Assembly (NCBI GenBank): GCA_041920465.1
Contig: JBHGXW010000043.1
Location: 11,429-75,428, forward strand
Reading direction: 5' to 3'
DNA length: 64,000 bases
Source of the DNA: Brevibacillus_H sp041920465
GTDB taxonomy: Bacteria; Bacillota; Bacilli; Brevibacillales; Brevibacillaceae
This document shows, piece after piece, positions 8,086 through 17,926 of this stretch. The first letter of the stretch is position 1. The number at the start of each line of letters is the position of its first letter. The notes under the pieces were generated by a model. That model saw only the letters and a list, made by a program, of their open reading frames with translations, had not been told where the DNA came from and did no database searches. Both the position numbers and the translations under genes were made by a program.

Positions 8086-9177
8086 TTATCTGGAAAACCG
8101 CGATATATTCAAAAGGATACCCACTCCGGTCAACATCAGGGTCAGTGACGATCCGCCGTAACTTAAAAACGGCAAGGTAATTCCCGTGACCGGAAACATC
8201 CCGGTTACAACACCAACATTGATTAACACCTGAATGGCAATCGTTCCTATAATCCCAAGTGCGAGCAAACTTCCAAATATGTCCGGGGCAGTAATCGCTA
8301 CCCGCATACCTCGCCACAACAACAGCAAAAATAACAAAAGCACAAGCGTTCCGCCGATAAAGCCAAGCTCTTCCGCGACGATGGAAAAGATGAAATCGTT
8401 ATACGGCTCCGGCAAGTAGGAGAATTTTTGCCTGCTTTGGCCAAGGCCAAGCCCCAGAAGTCCGCCCGGCCCGATTGCCAGAAGCGATTGGATGATTTGA
8501 TACCCTTCGTTTAGAGGATATGCCCAAGGATCAAGAAATGCTTTAATCCGGTCCATTCGATACGGGGCTGAAATTATCAATCCGGCGAAGCCGGCTATCC
8601 CGACCAGACCCAATCCGGCGAAGTGGCTGATTCTCGCACCTGCCGCAAAAATCATCAACACGGCCATTCCCATCAACACTGCACCTGTGCCCAAGTCTGG
8701 CTGCAGCATAATCAGCGCAAAGCAAATGCTCGGAATCGCCAATGCCGGGACGAGACCTTTGCGAAAAAAAATGATCTTCTTCTGGTTGTCGGACAGCCAC
8801 ATGGCAAGAAACGCGGCCACGCCGAACTTGGCGAACTCGCCCGGCTGAATCCCGAATGACCCGAAGCCAAGCCAGCTTTTTGCCCCGTTTACTGCTTTTC
8901 CGATCAAAAGAACAAGCACCAGAAGCGCAATCGATGTGAGAAAACCGGTTTTTGCCCACTTTTTCCACGTCCAATAATCAATGTTCATCATGACATACAT
9001 GGAGGCAATTCCCAGAATCGCAAAAATGAATTGCCGTTTGGTGAAATAGTAAGCATCCCCGAATTTGTGCATGGCAAATACGGCGCTGGCACTGTATACC
9101 ATAACAATGCCAATTCCTAAAAGAAACAGCGTGGCAAAAATAATGTAAAAGTCAGGAGCAGTTCGTACCTTACTCAT
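8086..9177 (-). CDS. spoVE: SEDS-family peptidoglycan polymerase SpoVE (FtsW-type)
   Basis: 363-residue polytopic protein with about ten membrane helices and SEDS hallmarks: VYSASAVFA near the N-terminus, QPDLGTG, QSRQKFSYLPEPYNDFIFSIVAEELGF and the C-terminal PVTGITLPFLSYGGSSL. SEDS proteins polymerise glycan from lipid II with a partner class B PBP; SpoVE partners SpoVD in spore cortex synthesis. The sequence and the position between murD and murG match B. subtilis SpoVE more closely than vegetative FtsW. If no separate ftsW exists elsewhere, this gene could also serve vegetative division. Confidence 0.93.
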   Translation of the reverse strand: MSKVRTAPDFYIIFATLFLLGIGIVMVYSASAVFAMHKFGDAYYFTKRQFIFAILGIASMYVMMNIDYWTWKKWAKTGFLTSIALLVLVLLIGKAVNGAKSWLGFGSFGIQPGEFAKFGVAAFLAMWLSDNQKKIIFFRKGLVPALAIPSICFALIMLQPDLGTGAVLMGMAVLMIFAAGARISHFAGLGLVGIAGFAGLIISAPYRMDRIKAFLDPWAYPLNEGYQIIQSLLAIGPGGLLGLGLGQSRQKFSYLPEPYNDFIFSIVAEELGFIGGTLVLLLFLLLLWRGMRVAITAPDIFGSLLALGIIGTIAIQVLINVGVVTGMFPVTGITLPFLSYGGSSLTLMLTGVGILLNISRFSR

Positions 9178-9231
9178 CGCAAGCCATCCTTTCTTGCACT
9201 ACCCCTGCCTTCTCTTGCCAGATCAGGGGTC

Positions 9232-10605
9232 TTATCCTAGGCTTGTTCTAAGTTTATGCACGCCTTCCTTAAACATGCTCCCCCTCACTTCAAAGGACGG
9301 GAACATGTCCCAACTCGCGCATGCCGGACTTAAGAGAACGACATCGCCCGCTTCTGCAAGCTTGGCAGCCGCCAGAACAGCCTCATCCACATTATCGACG
9401 CGAATCCGGTTGGTAATCCCTGCCTCTTCGGCTCTGTCCAACAGAATAGGAGCGGTTTGTCCCATTGTAACAATCGCCTTGACGTGTTCCTTCAGGAAAG
9501 GGACAAGCTCTTTAAAGTCGATCCCCCGATCAAGTCCGCCGGCAATCAGCACGACAGGATTCTGAAAAGCGGAGATGGCTTGAATGGCCGCTTGCGGGTT
9601 GGTTGCTTTGGAATCGTTATAGTATTTCACACCCCCGACGGTTGCCACGTATTCCGTCCGGTGCTCCACTCCCTGGAACGTTGTCAAAACCTTGGCTATC
9701 GAGGCTGTGTCGGCTCCAGCCAATTTGCAAATGACGACAGCGGCCAGGATATTTTCCAAGTGGTGTTTTCCTTGTAAAGCTACATCTTTCACATCGAGTA
9801 CGACTTCGGGTTCACTCGATTCTTGGCGGTAAACAATCTTGCCGCTTTCCAGATAAGCGCCTGGGCTTACCTTTTGCGTACGGCTGAAGAAGTACGGTTT
9901 TGCATCGATCGCATCCGCCAGCCTGCGAACCGCTTCCTGATCATAATTAAGAACGGCATAATCCGTTTCCGTCTGGTTGGCGAAAATTTTTGCCTTGGCC
10001 GCCAAATACTCATCGATTGTGTGATGATAATCAAGGTGCGCCGGATAAAGATTTAGGAGTGCGGCAATCTTCGGACGAAAGGTACGAGTACCCATTAACT
10101 GAAAACTGCTTAGTTCCGCCACCAGAATCTGTTCTGGCTTCACTTCTTCCGCCAGCTTGCACAGCACCGTCCCGATATTGCCGCCCACAACCGGATTCAG
10201 CGCAGCTTCCTTGAGGATGTGGCCGACAAGAGTCGTCGTGGTTGTTTTGCCGTTGGAGCCGGTGATGCCGATCAATGGAGCTTGTGACAGCTGATAGGCA
10301 ATCTCCACTTCGGTAATGACGGGAATGCCCAGCTCCAATGCTTTTTGAACCGGAGGCGCTTCATAAGGGATGCCGGGATTTTTGACGACGAGCGAGATTC
10401 CGCTGTGAATCAGATCGTCAGGATGATTGCCCGTAATCACCTGGATGCCCAAAGCTTCCAGTTCTTCTATTCCGGATAATTCTACCTGCGGCTTTTTGTC
10501 ATTGACGATCACATGCGCGCCAAAGCGGTGCAACAGTTTTGCAACCGCCACACCGCTTTTCGCTAAACCTAATACGACCACTTGCTGATGATAGTAGATG
10601 TCCAT
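9232..10605 (-). CDS. murD: UDP-N-acetylmuramoylalanine-D-glutamate ligase MurD
   Basis: ATP-dependent cytoplasmic ligase that adds D-glutamate to UDP-MurNAc-L-Ala. 457 residues in the three Mur ligase domains: an N-terminal Rossmann-like UDP-binding domain with VVLGLAKSGVAVAKLL, the ATP-binding ITGSNGKTTTT near 114-124, and a C-terminal domain with YYNDSKATNP and the LLSPACASWDMF signature. It follows mraY with a one-base gap, and an AGAGGTGG ribosome site precedes the ATG. Length and motifs are typical. Confidence 0.97.
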   Translation of the reverse strand: MDIYYHQQVVVLGLAKSGVAVAKLLHRFGAHVIVNDKKPQVELSGIEELEALGIQVITGNHPDDLIHSGISLVVKNPGIPYEAPPVQKALELGIPVITEVEIAYQLSQAPLIGITGSNGKTTTTTLVGHILKEAALNPVVGGNIGTVLCKLAEEVKPEQILVAELSSFQLMGTRTFRPKIAALLNLYPAHLDYHHTIDEYLAAKAKIFANQTETDYAVLNYDQEAVRRLADAIDAKPYFFSRTQKVSPGAYLESGKIVYRQESSEPEVVLDVKDVALQGKHHLENILAAVVICKLAGADTASIAKVLTTFQGVEHRTEYVATVGGVKYYNDSKATNPQAAIQAISAFQNPVVLIAGGLDRGIDFKELVPFLKEHVKAIVTMGQTAPILLDRAEEAGITNRIRVDNVDEAVLAAAKLAEAGDVVLLSPACASWDMFPSFEVRGSMFKEGVHKLRTSLG

Positions 10606-10606
10606 T

Positions 10607-11572
10607 TTATTGTACCACCTCTAAGTACACACCCAGTCCTGCAAAAACCATTCCGACCAGCCAAAAAGTGACAACCACACGCCACTCCGACCAACCCGTC
10701 AATTCGAAATGATGATGCAGAGGACTCATGCGAAAGATCCGTTTTCCCCTGGTTTTGAACGAAATAACCTGCAAAATGACGGACAGCGTCTCGACGACAA
10801 ATACCCCGCCGATCACGGCCAAGAGAAGTTCCGTCTTGGTCATGATCGCAATCCCGGCCAGCGCACCGCCAAGCGCAAGCGAGCCGGTATCTCCCATGAA
10901 GACACGGGCGGGATGGGCATTAAAGACAAGGAAGCCAAGAACCGACCCGACTACAGCGGCGCTGAATATGGCCGTATCCGGATCGCTGGCCAGCCAGGCG
11001 ATGATCGCGTAAGCTCCAAAAGCAATTGCCCCCGTCCCAGCCAAAAGGCCGTCAAGTCCGTCCGTAATATTGACGGCATTGGTAGTGCCCACCAAAAGGA
11101 AAATAAGGAACGGGAAGTACAACCAGCCTAACTCTATATTCCACGGAGTTCCCGGCAAATGCAAGGAGGTATCGTGCCCCATGCGGATTAAAAGATAATA
11201 AGCGATAATGGCCAGGAGAATCTGTCCGGCAAATTTTTGCTTTGCCGTTAATCCGAGATTTCGTTTTTTGCTGATCTTGATAAAATCATCCAAAAATCCG
11301 ATAAGTCCGTAGCCCAGCGTAAGCAACAGCAAGAAGATAACCTCAATGTTGGTATTGGCAAATTTCAATACGGTAAACACCAACGCGAGCAGGATGATGG
11401 TGCCTCCCATGGTAGGCGTTCCCGCTTTTTTCTGATGGGACTGGGGGCCTTCTTCTCGGATGCTTTGGCCGAACTTCAGCCGTCTAAGCACCGGGATGAA
11501 TAGCGGTCCGACTAATACTGCAATTAAAAATGAAGCAATAATCGTGATGATGAGGACATTGTCAAAAGGCAT
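10607..11572 (-). CDS. mraY: Phospho-N-acetylmuramoyl-pentapeptide transferase MraY
   Basis: Integral membrane enzyme that transfers phospho-MurNAc-pentapeptide to undecaprenyl phosphate, forming lipid I. The 321-residue protein shows about ten membrane helices and the family motifs: GTPTMGG, the Asp-Asp pair in FLDDFIK, NITDGLDGLLAG with the nucleophilic Asp, and the HHHFE motif near the C-terminus. A strong AAAGGAGG site precedes the ATG. It directly follows murE; the murF gene that usually lies between them is missing. Confidence 0.97.
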   Translation of the reverse strand: MPFDNVLIITIIASFLIAVLVGPLFIPVLRRLKFGQSIREEGPQSHQKKAGTPTMGGTIILLALVFTVLKFANTNIEVIFLLLLTLGYGLIGFLDDFIKISKKRNLGLTAKQKFAGQILLAIIAYYLLIRMGHDTSLHLPGTPWNIELGWLYFPFLIFLLVGTTNAVNITDGLDGLLAGTGAIAFGAYAIIAWLASDPDTAIFSAAVVGSVLGFLVFNAHPARVFMGDTGSLALGGALAGIAIMTKTELLLAVIGGVFVVETLSVILQVISFKTRGKRIFRMSPLHHHFELTGWSEWRVVVTFWLVGMVFAGLGVYLEVVQ

Positions 11573-11611
11573 GCCCCAACCTCCTTTCCGAAGTATAAAT
11601 ACGAAGTGATT

Positions 11612-13099
11612 CTATCTGGTTCCTTTATTCACCAAGGAAAGAATCGATTCACGGGCCACTTCCCGATCATCAAACGGGAGCACTTCTCCTTTAATGATCT
11701 GATAGGTTTCATGGCCTTTGCCGGCAATCAGAATGACGTCATGCTCTTTCGCTTGCGAGATCGCGAAGGAAATCGCTTCACGCCGATCCTCCATCAAGAC
11801 ATAGCAGCTTGGATCCACCTCATGCAGGCCTTCTTGCATGTCGCGAATAATCGCCATTGGCTCTTCGGAACGAGGATTATCTGAAGTTAAGACGGTTACA
11901 TCTGCATAGTTTGTTGCAATTTTGGCCATAATTGGGCGTTTACTCCTATCCCTGTCTCCACCGCAGCCAACGATGCAGAAAATTCTCCCCTGCGCAAATT
12001 CCTTAATGGTTAGTAAAGCATTCTCCAAACTGTCCGGAGTATGGGAATAATCAACGATGACGGTGAAATTCTGACCAGCATCTACCGGCTCAAACCGTCC
12101 GCTGACACCTTTTACTTCTTCCAGGCTTTGTTTGATATCTCGAAGCGGAACCCCTTCTGCCAGAGCCGTCGCAATGGCAGCCAGAGCGTTGTATACGTTG
12201 AACTTCCCCATCAGTTGCAAATTCAAATCAATCGTTCCGACAAAAGTATGTACCGTAAAGGAAGTTCCTCTGCCAGTCATTCGTATATGGACAGCAGACA
12301 CATCTGCTTTGTTTTCAATTCCATAAGTGATGACACGGGCCGATGTCACGCGCCTGAACACCTCTGAGGCCGGATCATCTGCGTTAAGCACAGCGGTTTT
12401 CATCGCCTGATGCTCGTAGCGGTTGCCAAGCTGGGAAAAAAGGAGCGACTTGGCAAACAAATAGTTTTCCATGGTTTTGTGATAGTCCAGATGATCTTGA
12501 GTAAGATTGGTAAACACGGCAATGTGAAAATCGCAACCGCGAACCCGTCCCATATCGAGAGCATGAGAAGATGCTTCAATAATGGCATATTCGGTTTCTA
12601 TCTCTCTCATTCGTCGAAAACTGTGCTGCAATTCCAAAACATCAGGAGTAGTATTCTTGATCTCTTCATACACGTCTCCAATCCGCATATGAATCGTTCC
12701 AATCAATCCTGTTTTCTTCTTTTGGTCAGACAATATTTTATCAATCAAGTGAGTCGTCGTCGTTTTGCCGTTCGTTCCGGTTACCCCGATCAGCTTCAAT
12801 TCCTGGGTAGGCGATTCAAAAAAAAGATCAGCCACAATCGCCATTGCCCGTCTTGTATCCGGGACAACTGCCACCGTAGCGCTAACATCCAAATCTTTTT
12901 CCGAAAGAATGGCTACTGCTCCTTTTTCTACCGCTTGTTGGGCGTATTGATGACCGTCTACCGTATAGCCGGTCAAACAGATAAACAAATCTCCCGGTTT
13001 CACTTTCCGCGAGTCCACACTTAATCCGGTAATCTCAAGATTGTCGTCTCCGTTTACGTGAACCAGTAGCAGAGGAGCGAGTAATTCCTTCAGCTGCAT
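11612..13099 (-). CDS. murE: UDP-MurNAc-tripeptide synthetase MurE (meso-DAP adding)
   Basis: ATP-dependent ligase that adds the third residue to UDP-MurNAc-L-Ala-D-Glu. 495 residues with the ATP loop GVTGTNGKTTTTHL near 109-122 and the DNPR motif (TSDNPRSEEP) that marks meso-diaminopimelate specificity. The organism is thus predicted to have DAP-type peptidoglycan, as usual in Bacillales. A sigmaA-like promoter lies upstream, so murE may start a sub-operon running to ylxX and sbp. It is followed at once by mraY rather than murF. Confidence 0.97.
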   Translation of the reverse strand: MQLKELLAPLLLVHVNGDDNLEITGLSVDSRKVKPGDLFICLTGYTVDGHQYAQQAVEKGAVAILSEKDLDVSATVAVVPDTRRAMAIVADLFFESPTQELKLIGVTGTNGKTTTTHLIDKILSDQKKKTGLIGTIHMRIGDVYEEIKNTTPDVLELQHSFRRMREIETEYAIIEASSHALDMGRVRGCDFHIAVFTNLTQDHLDYHKTMENYLFAKSLLFSQLGNRYEHQAMKTAVLNADDPASEVFRRVTSARVITYGIENKADVSAVHIRMTGRGTSFTVHTFVGTIDLNLQLMGKFNVYNALAAIATALAEGVPLRDIKQSLEEVKGVSGRFEPVDAGQNFTVIVDYSHTPDSLENALLTIKEFAQGRIFCIVGCGGDRDRSKRPIMAKIATNYADVTVLTSDNPRSEEPMAIIRDMQEGLHEVDPSCYVLMEDRREAISFAISQAKEHDVILIAGKGHETYQIIKGEVLPFDDREVARESILSLVNKGTR

Positions 13100-13125
13100 G
13101 AGTATGGCACCCCATTCTCCACCTT

Positions 13126-13153
13126 AGTATAGACAAAAGTACATGCTTTTCAA
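13126..13153 (-). promoter_or_regulatory. SigmaA-like promoter ahead of murE
   Basis: On the minus strand TTGAAA (13148-13153) is followed after 16 bases by TATACT (13126-13131), about 27 bases before the murE ATG. Five of six bases match in the -10 and four of six in the -35. It would let the precursor genes be expressed independently of the mraZ/pbp part of the cluster. Confidence 0.55.
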
Positions 13154-13216
13154 AACAAGGATGTGAGAGAGCCTTTGTTATAAAAAAGACCCTCTCCACG
13201 AAGAATTATTGTATAG

Positions 13217-15136
13217 CTAATTGACCGTTTTGTCACCAAGGAAGATGCGAATTTTTGAGCCCTCCTCTACTTTGACGCCGGGAGATGGGGATTGCTTCAC
13301 GATATAGGAGCCCTGCCCGGATACTTCAAGCGGCATGGTGTAATAAGATGTGGTGATCTCTTTCATGCTTAATCCGGTTAGGTCAGGAACTTCGTAATAT
13401 TTTTTGTCGCCATACTGATATTCTCGCTCGATTTGATTTTGACGTTTAGGCACTTTCATATATTGCAGCGAAGATTCCAGAATATTTCTGACAATCGGCG
13501 CAGCAATCAAACCGCCGAATGCTTGCGCTTTGGGATTGTCAACAGCGATGTAGACGAGAATTTGCGGGTCATCCGCCGGGGCAAATCCAATGAAGGATAC
13601 GATGTACTCCCCTTGCGAATAGACGCCGTTTTGCACTTTTTGCGCTGTTCCCGTTTTTCCGCCGACGCGGTAGCCGTCGATATAGGCATTGCGCCCCGTT
13701 CCTTTGGCCACGACGCTCTCCAGAGCATAGCGAACTTTGGCGGACGTTTCTTCGGTAATTACTTGTCTGACCATGGTGGGTTCTGTTCTGCCGATGACAC
13801 TATGCGTGATGCTGTCGCGCCACTCCTTGGCGATGTAAGGTTTCATCAACTTGCCGCCGTTGATCGCTGCAGCAACGGCAGCCATTTGTTGAATCGGTGT
13901 AACGGATACCCCTTGGCCGAAGGAAGTGGTTCCCAATTCTACAGGCCCTACTTTGTTCAATTTAAACATGAGCCCGTTTGATTCTCCCAACAGATCGATT
14001 CCTGTTTTCTTGCCGAACCCAAACTTGTCAATGTATTGAAAAAGCCGTTCCTTGCCAAGCCGTTGTCCCATTGTGACAAAACCGGGGTTGCAGGAATTCT
14101 CCACGACTTCCAGCATCGTTTCAGAGCCGTGTCCTTGCCGCTTCCAGCAGCGCAAAGGTCTGCCCGCCACCGTAATGTAGCCGGGATCATAGAACGATTC
14201 ATTAAGATTTACCGCCCCTTCGTTCAGAGCAGCCGCCAATGTCACAATCTTGAAGGTTGAACCCGGTTCATAGGTTTTCCAGATGGGCAGATTGCGGTTG
14301 TACGTCTCAACCGGATAATCCCGGTATCTGCTTGGATCAAATGTGGGGCGGCTGCCCATCCCGAGAATTTCGCCGGTCTTCGGATTCATCGCAATCGCCA
14401 GCGCATCATCAGGCTGATAGGTCACCATTGCCTGATCCAGCTCCCGTTCAATAAACGATTGAATATTGGAGTCAATCGTTAAATACATGTCCATTCCGTT
14501 GATCGGCGGCACATATTCTTCTGCTTCTCCCGGCATCATCCGCCCGGCTGCGTCTGCCGGAAATGAAACATATCCCGGAGTTCCTTTGAGAAACTTGTCA
14601 TACACCCGCTCCAAGCCGGTTAATCCCTGGTTGTCAATACCGGTAAAGCCAAGCACCTGTGCGGCAAACTCCCCTTTCGGATAAGAACGTTCCGAATCCT
14701 CCGCTACTTGGATGCCGGGAAGCCCCATTTCCTGAATCTGCTTCGCTTTCTCCTCCGAAATCTTGCGTCCCCCCGGTACACGGTTAATCAACTGCCGTTT
14801 GGTAATGGCTTCGTAAATATCTTCTTCTTTCTGTCCGAGCACCACCGCCAATTTCCGCGCCGTTTCCCTGGGGTCTTTGATTTGGGCGGGAATGGCCATC
14901 ACGGAAGGAACACTAATGTTTTTCACCAGCACCTCGCCGTTTCGGTCCATGATATTCCCCCGTTTTGCCTCAAACGGAATTTGACGGTTCCACAGATTAT
15001 GCGCTTCATTCTGCAGCCATTGTCCCTGAACGAGTTGGATGTAACCGAGCCGCGTAATCAGGGCTGAGTAAAGGACGATTCCGATAATCAGAGCGATAAA
15101 AATTCGGCGGCGTACGGTAACATTGGATACCCGCAC
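13217..15136 (-). CDS. spoVD: Class B penicillin-binding protein SpoVD
   Basis: Transpeptidase required for spore cortex formation, partner of SpoVE. The 639-residue protein has a short cytoplasmic tail and transmembrane anchor (about 10-28), a PBP dimerisation domain, then the transpeptidase domain with the active-site tetrad STFK (in YEPGSTFKIVT), SCN (ENSCNPG) and KTGTAQ. It ends in one PASTA domain (about 575-636). One PASTA domain is the SpoVD arrangement; PBP2B has two. Start is a GTG behind a GGGGGA site. The second of two tandem class B PBP genes. Confidence 0.93.
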   Translation of the reverse strand: MRVSNVTVRRRIFIALIIGIVLYSALITRLGYIQLVQGQWLQNEAHNLWNRQIPFEAKRGNIMDRNGEVLVKNISVPSVMAIPAQIKDPRETARKLAVVLGQKEEDIYEAITKRQLINRVPGGRKISEEKAKQIQEMGLPGIQVAEDSERSYPKGEFAAQVLGFTGIDNQGLTGLERVYDKFLKGTPGYVSFPADAAGRMMPGEAEEYVPPINGMDMYLTIDSNIQSFIERELDQAMVTYQPDDALAIAMNPKTGEILGMGSRPTFDPSRYRDYPVETYNRNLPIWKTYEPGSTFKIVTLAAALNEGAVNLNESFYDPGYITVAGRPLRCWKRQGHGSETMLEVVENSCNPGFVTMGQRLGKERLFQYIDKFGFGKKTGIDLLGESNGLMFKLNKVGPVELGTTSFGQGVSVTPIQQMAAVAAAINGGKLMKPYIAKEWRDSITHSVIGRTEPTMVRQVITEETSAKVRYALESVVAKGTGRNAYIDGYRVGGKTGTAQKVQNGVYSQGEYIVSFIGFAPADDPQILVYIAVDNPKAQAFGGLIAAPIVRNILESSLQYMKVPKRQNQIEREYQYGDKKYYEVPDLTGLSMKEITTSYYTMPLEVSGQGSYIVKQSPSPGVKVEEGSKIRIFLGDKTVN

Positions 15137-15205
15137 AGCAAAGTCCCCCTTGCGAATAGGTTTGTCTTTTTTACCCTATTCACTAGAGGGACTAGTTAGA
15201 ACTGA

Positions 15206-17416
15206 TTATGGAGTTGGCGGAACCAGCTTGACTTGCAGATTTCCTTTGCCTGTAAGGACGGTGCCGGGCGGAATGCTTTGCTCTTGTACAAAACCGCTGC
15301 CATAAACCGTTACATGAAGTCCGACGAGTGAGGAAAACTCCATTACTTCTCTCAGCGACTTCCCTTTAAAATCAGGCATGCGTACGTCTTTCAGCTGGTT
15401 GGTAATGAGCACCACCTTGCTTCCCGGATATACTTTATCCAAAGCAGCCGGATACTGGCCCACGATCTTCGTGCCGGTGCCGATGGTCTCCGTCGCATAC
15501 CCATCCTGCTTTGCCCGCATGATGGCAGATTGAGTGGCCATTCCCACGTAGTTTGGCATCACCTTATCCGTCTGCTTCACCTTGATCTCTTTGGCTTGCG
15601 TCAGATCCGGCTTTTGCTGCAAGTACTGCAGGCTTCGCTCCATTACGGAATTAAAAATCGGCGCTACGGTCAAGCGGCCCAAAAGACTGGAAGGTTGGTC
15701 CGTCTCAGGATCGTCTACGACTACGTAAACCAGAAGGCGCGGATTGTCTTTCGGTGCAAACCCGATAAAGGAGACGATGTAGTGGCCCTCCAGAATTTTA
15801 CCGGTTTCTTCGTTATACTTTTGCGCCGTTCCTGTTTTTCCGGCTACGTGGTAGCCAGGGATATCATACGCTTGTCCGGTCCCCTTTTTGCTGCTTACGA
15901 CCGTTTCCAGAATGTCGCGCACACGCTTGGCCGTACTCTCCGACACCACGCGGCGGACCACTTCCCTTGGAAACCGCTTCACGATCGCGCCTGTATGAGG
16001 ATCACGCAATTCTTTGACAATGTGCGGCTTCAAGAGCTCTCCACCGTTGGCAATGGCGCCAATCGCCGCCACTTGTTGAATCGCGGTTACGGCAATCCCT
16101 TGTCCGAAGGTGGTTACAGCCACGTCACGCGGCGAGCGGGGATGCAAGAAGTTCTCCATGTTTCCTTCGACTTCTCCGGGAAGTTCAATTCCTGTCTTTT
16201 TGCCGATGCCAAACAGATCGAAATAGGTTTTTAGCAGGTCTTTCTTCAAACGCTCGTAACCCAGGATGACAAAAGCTACGTTGCTGGAGCGCTGAACCCC
16301 TTCCAAAAACGTAATTTTCCCCCAACCTTGCCCGTTGTTGTGGTCGTTGATACGCTTCCCTGGCACCTTGGTGTACGCCCCGGATTGGTAGGTTTCATTT
16401 TCATGAAATAAACCCTTCTCAATCGCTCCGGCCAGCGTAATAATCTTGAATGTGGAACCAGGCTCAAACATGCTGGTAATTGCTGCATTGCGCTGATCAC
16501 GGTAGTCGTTGATATCCCAATACTTGTTCGGATCAAACTGCGGGCGGTTGGCCAGCGCCAGAATTTCGCCTGTGTTCGGGTCGGCTACGATGACCGTCAT
16601 CTGTTTTGGCTTGTATTCCTTTTCGGTGTTGTCTAACGCTTGCTCCACGTAGTCTTGTATTTGCCGGTCAATGGTGAGGACTACGTTTAACCCGTCCTTG
16701 GCCGGTTTGTACTTTTGTTCACCGTCAGGCAGCGAGTAACCGGCACCATCTTTGATAATCTGCAGCTCTCCCGGTTCTCCCTGCAGCTCCTGGTTAAACT
16801 CTTTTTCGATTCCTGCCTCCGCCTTGTCTTCATACGACATGTAGCCTAATACATGTGAGAGAAAGGCATTGTTGGGATAATAACGGCGAGTCGTTTCCGT
16901 GAGAAATATTCCCGGCAGCTGGTTTACTTCACTCTCTTTACCGGTTGCGTCTTTCGGATATTGCAAGGCAAGAACTTGTTTTTTCTGCTCTTCCGTTAAT
17001 TTCTTGCCTTCCCGTCCCACTTCGACGTACAAGACACCGCTTTTTGATAAGATATTGGATAATTTTTCTACAGGCATATTGAGAATTGGTGCTAGTTTTC
17101 GCGCTGTTTCAAACGGATCTTTGACATAGTCATCGCCAATCCGTTTGGCTTCTTCCTCATTCCGCGGCCGGAGAACGGCATTCAACGTGTACGCTTTGCC
17201 CTCATAGGCCAGCACTTCACCGTTACGATCGAGGATGGAGCCGCGAGTGGGCCGGATATGTTTATCCCTTTCCCACTGTTTCTTGGCTAAATCGATAATC
17301 CAGGCAGCCTCCACTGACTGAATCCACCATACCCTGACCAGCAATCCCATGAACAGCAAGATTAATCCAGCACCAAACCACAACGTACGCCAGTTTATGC
17401 GTCGTTTCGGATCCAC
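15206..17416 (-). CDS. pbpB: Division-specific class B penicillin-binding protein PBP2B
   Basis: Septal transpeptidase of the divisome. 736 residues: cytoplasmic tail, membrane helix (about 10-32), PBP dimer domain, transpeptidase domain with STFK (FEPGSTFKIIT), SSN (QRSSNVAFV) and KTGTAQK, then two C-terminal PASTA domains (about 612-675 and 678-735). The double PASTA and position directly after ftsL identify it as PBP2B/FtsI. The start is GTG at 17414-17416 with an AGAGGTGA site. Confidence 0.95.
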   Translation of the reverse strand: MDPKRRINWRTLWFGAGLILLFMGLLVRVWWIQSVEAAWIIDLAKKQWERDKHIRPTRGSILDRNGEVLAYEGKAYTLNAVLRPRNEEEAKRIGDDYVKDPFETARKLAPILNMPVEKLSNILSKSGVLYVEVGREGKKLTEEQKKQVLALQYPKDATGKESEVNQLPGIFLTETTRRYYPNNAFLSHVLGYMSYEDKAEAGIEKEFNQELQGEPGELQIIKDGAGYSLPDGEQKYKPAKDGLNVVLTIDRQIQDYVEQALDNTEKEYKPKQMTVIVADPNTGEILALANRPQFDPNKYWDINDYRDQRNAAITSMFEPGSTFKIITLAGAIEKGLFHENETYQSGAYTKVPGKRINDHNNGQGWGKITFLEGVQRSSNVAFVILGYERLKKDLLKTYFDLFGIGKKTGIELPGEVEGNMENFLHPRSPRDVAVTTFGQGIAVTAIQQVAAIGAIANGGELLKPHIVKELRDPHTGAIVKRFPREVVRRVVSESTAKRVRDILETVVSSKKGTGQAYDIPGYHVAGKTGTAQKYNEETGKILEGHYIVSFIGFAPKDNPRLLVYVVVDDPETDQPSSLLGRLTVAPIFNSVMERSLQYLQQKPDLTQAKEIKVKQTDKVMPNYVGMATQSAIMRAKQDGYATETIGTGTKIVGQYPAALDKVYPGSKVVLITNQLKDVRMPDFKGKSLREVMEFSSLVGLHVTVYGSGFVQEQSIPPGTVLTGKGNLQVKLVPPTP

Positions 17417-17494
17417 TGATCTTCACCTCTAGAAAGAGTATCGGAAGAGAAAAAAGAAAAAGTTACCCCGCAAAATTCGCGAGAGTAACATATG

Positions 17495-17899
17495 TTAATA
17501 ATTCGCTTTCGCAACTGTTCTCTTGGGAGCAACCCCATCAGGAGAGATTACACGGACAGAACCGGGCGAAAGCACCATTCCCTGGCTTTCTGCCGTGCGC
17601 AAAATTTCCTCCCGGCTGCTCATCTGGTCTATTTTTAGTTGAAGCGCCGCATTTTGCTCCTGCATCGCCATGATATCCTTTTTTGTTTTTTGGATTTGAT
17701 AATTGTATTCGGCAATTTGGACGTAACGGTAACCGACAAATCCGACAGCGGATACAATCAAACAGACAAATAATAAATATAAGAGCTTTTCTTTCATCGG
17801 AATGGCAGACTTGATGATGAGCGTTCGCTTCTTGCGAGAAGTCGCAGATTTGGACCGTTCCAGCTCGACTGCTAAATTTCCTCGGTAATAATAGCTCAC
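17495..17899 (-). CDS. ftsL: Cell division protein FtsL
   Basis: 134-residue bitopic protein: a basic cytoplasmic tail of about 35 residues (with RKKR), one membrane helix (about 38-57), and an extracytoplasmic coiled coil (about 62-100) ending in the REEILRTAESQGM element. FtsL forms the FtsL-DivIC-DivIB core that activates septal synthesis. It lies between rsmH and pbpB, as in other Bacilli. GTG start behind a GGGGGA ribosome site. Confidence 0.93.
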   Translation of the reverse strand: MSYYYRGNLAVELERSKSATSRKKRTLIIKSAIPMKEKLLYLLFVCLIVSAVGFVGYRYVQIAEYNYQIQKTKKDIMAMQEQNAALQLKIDQMSSREEILRTAESQGMVLSPGSVRVISPDGVAPKRTVAKANY

Positions 17900-17926
17900 T
17901 TTAATCCCCCTTTTTCCGTTGCCATT

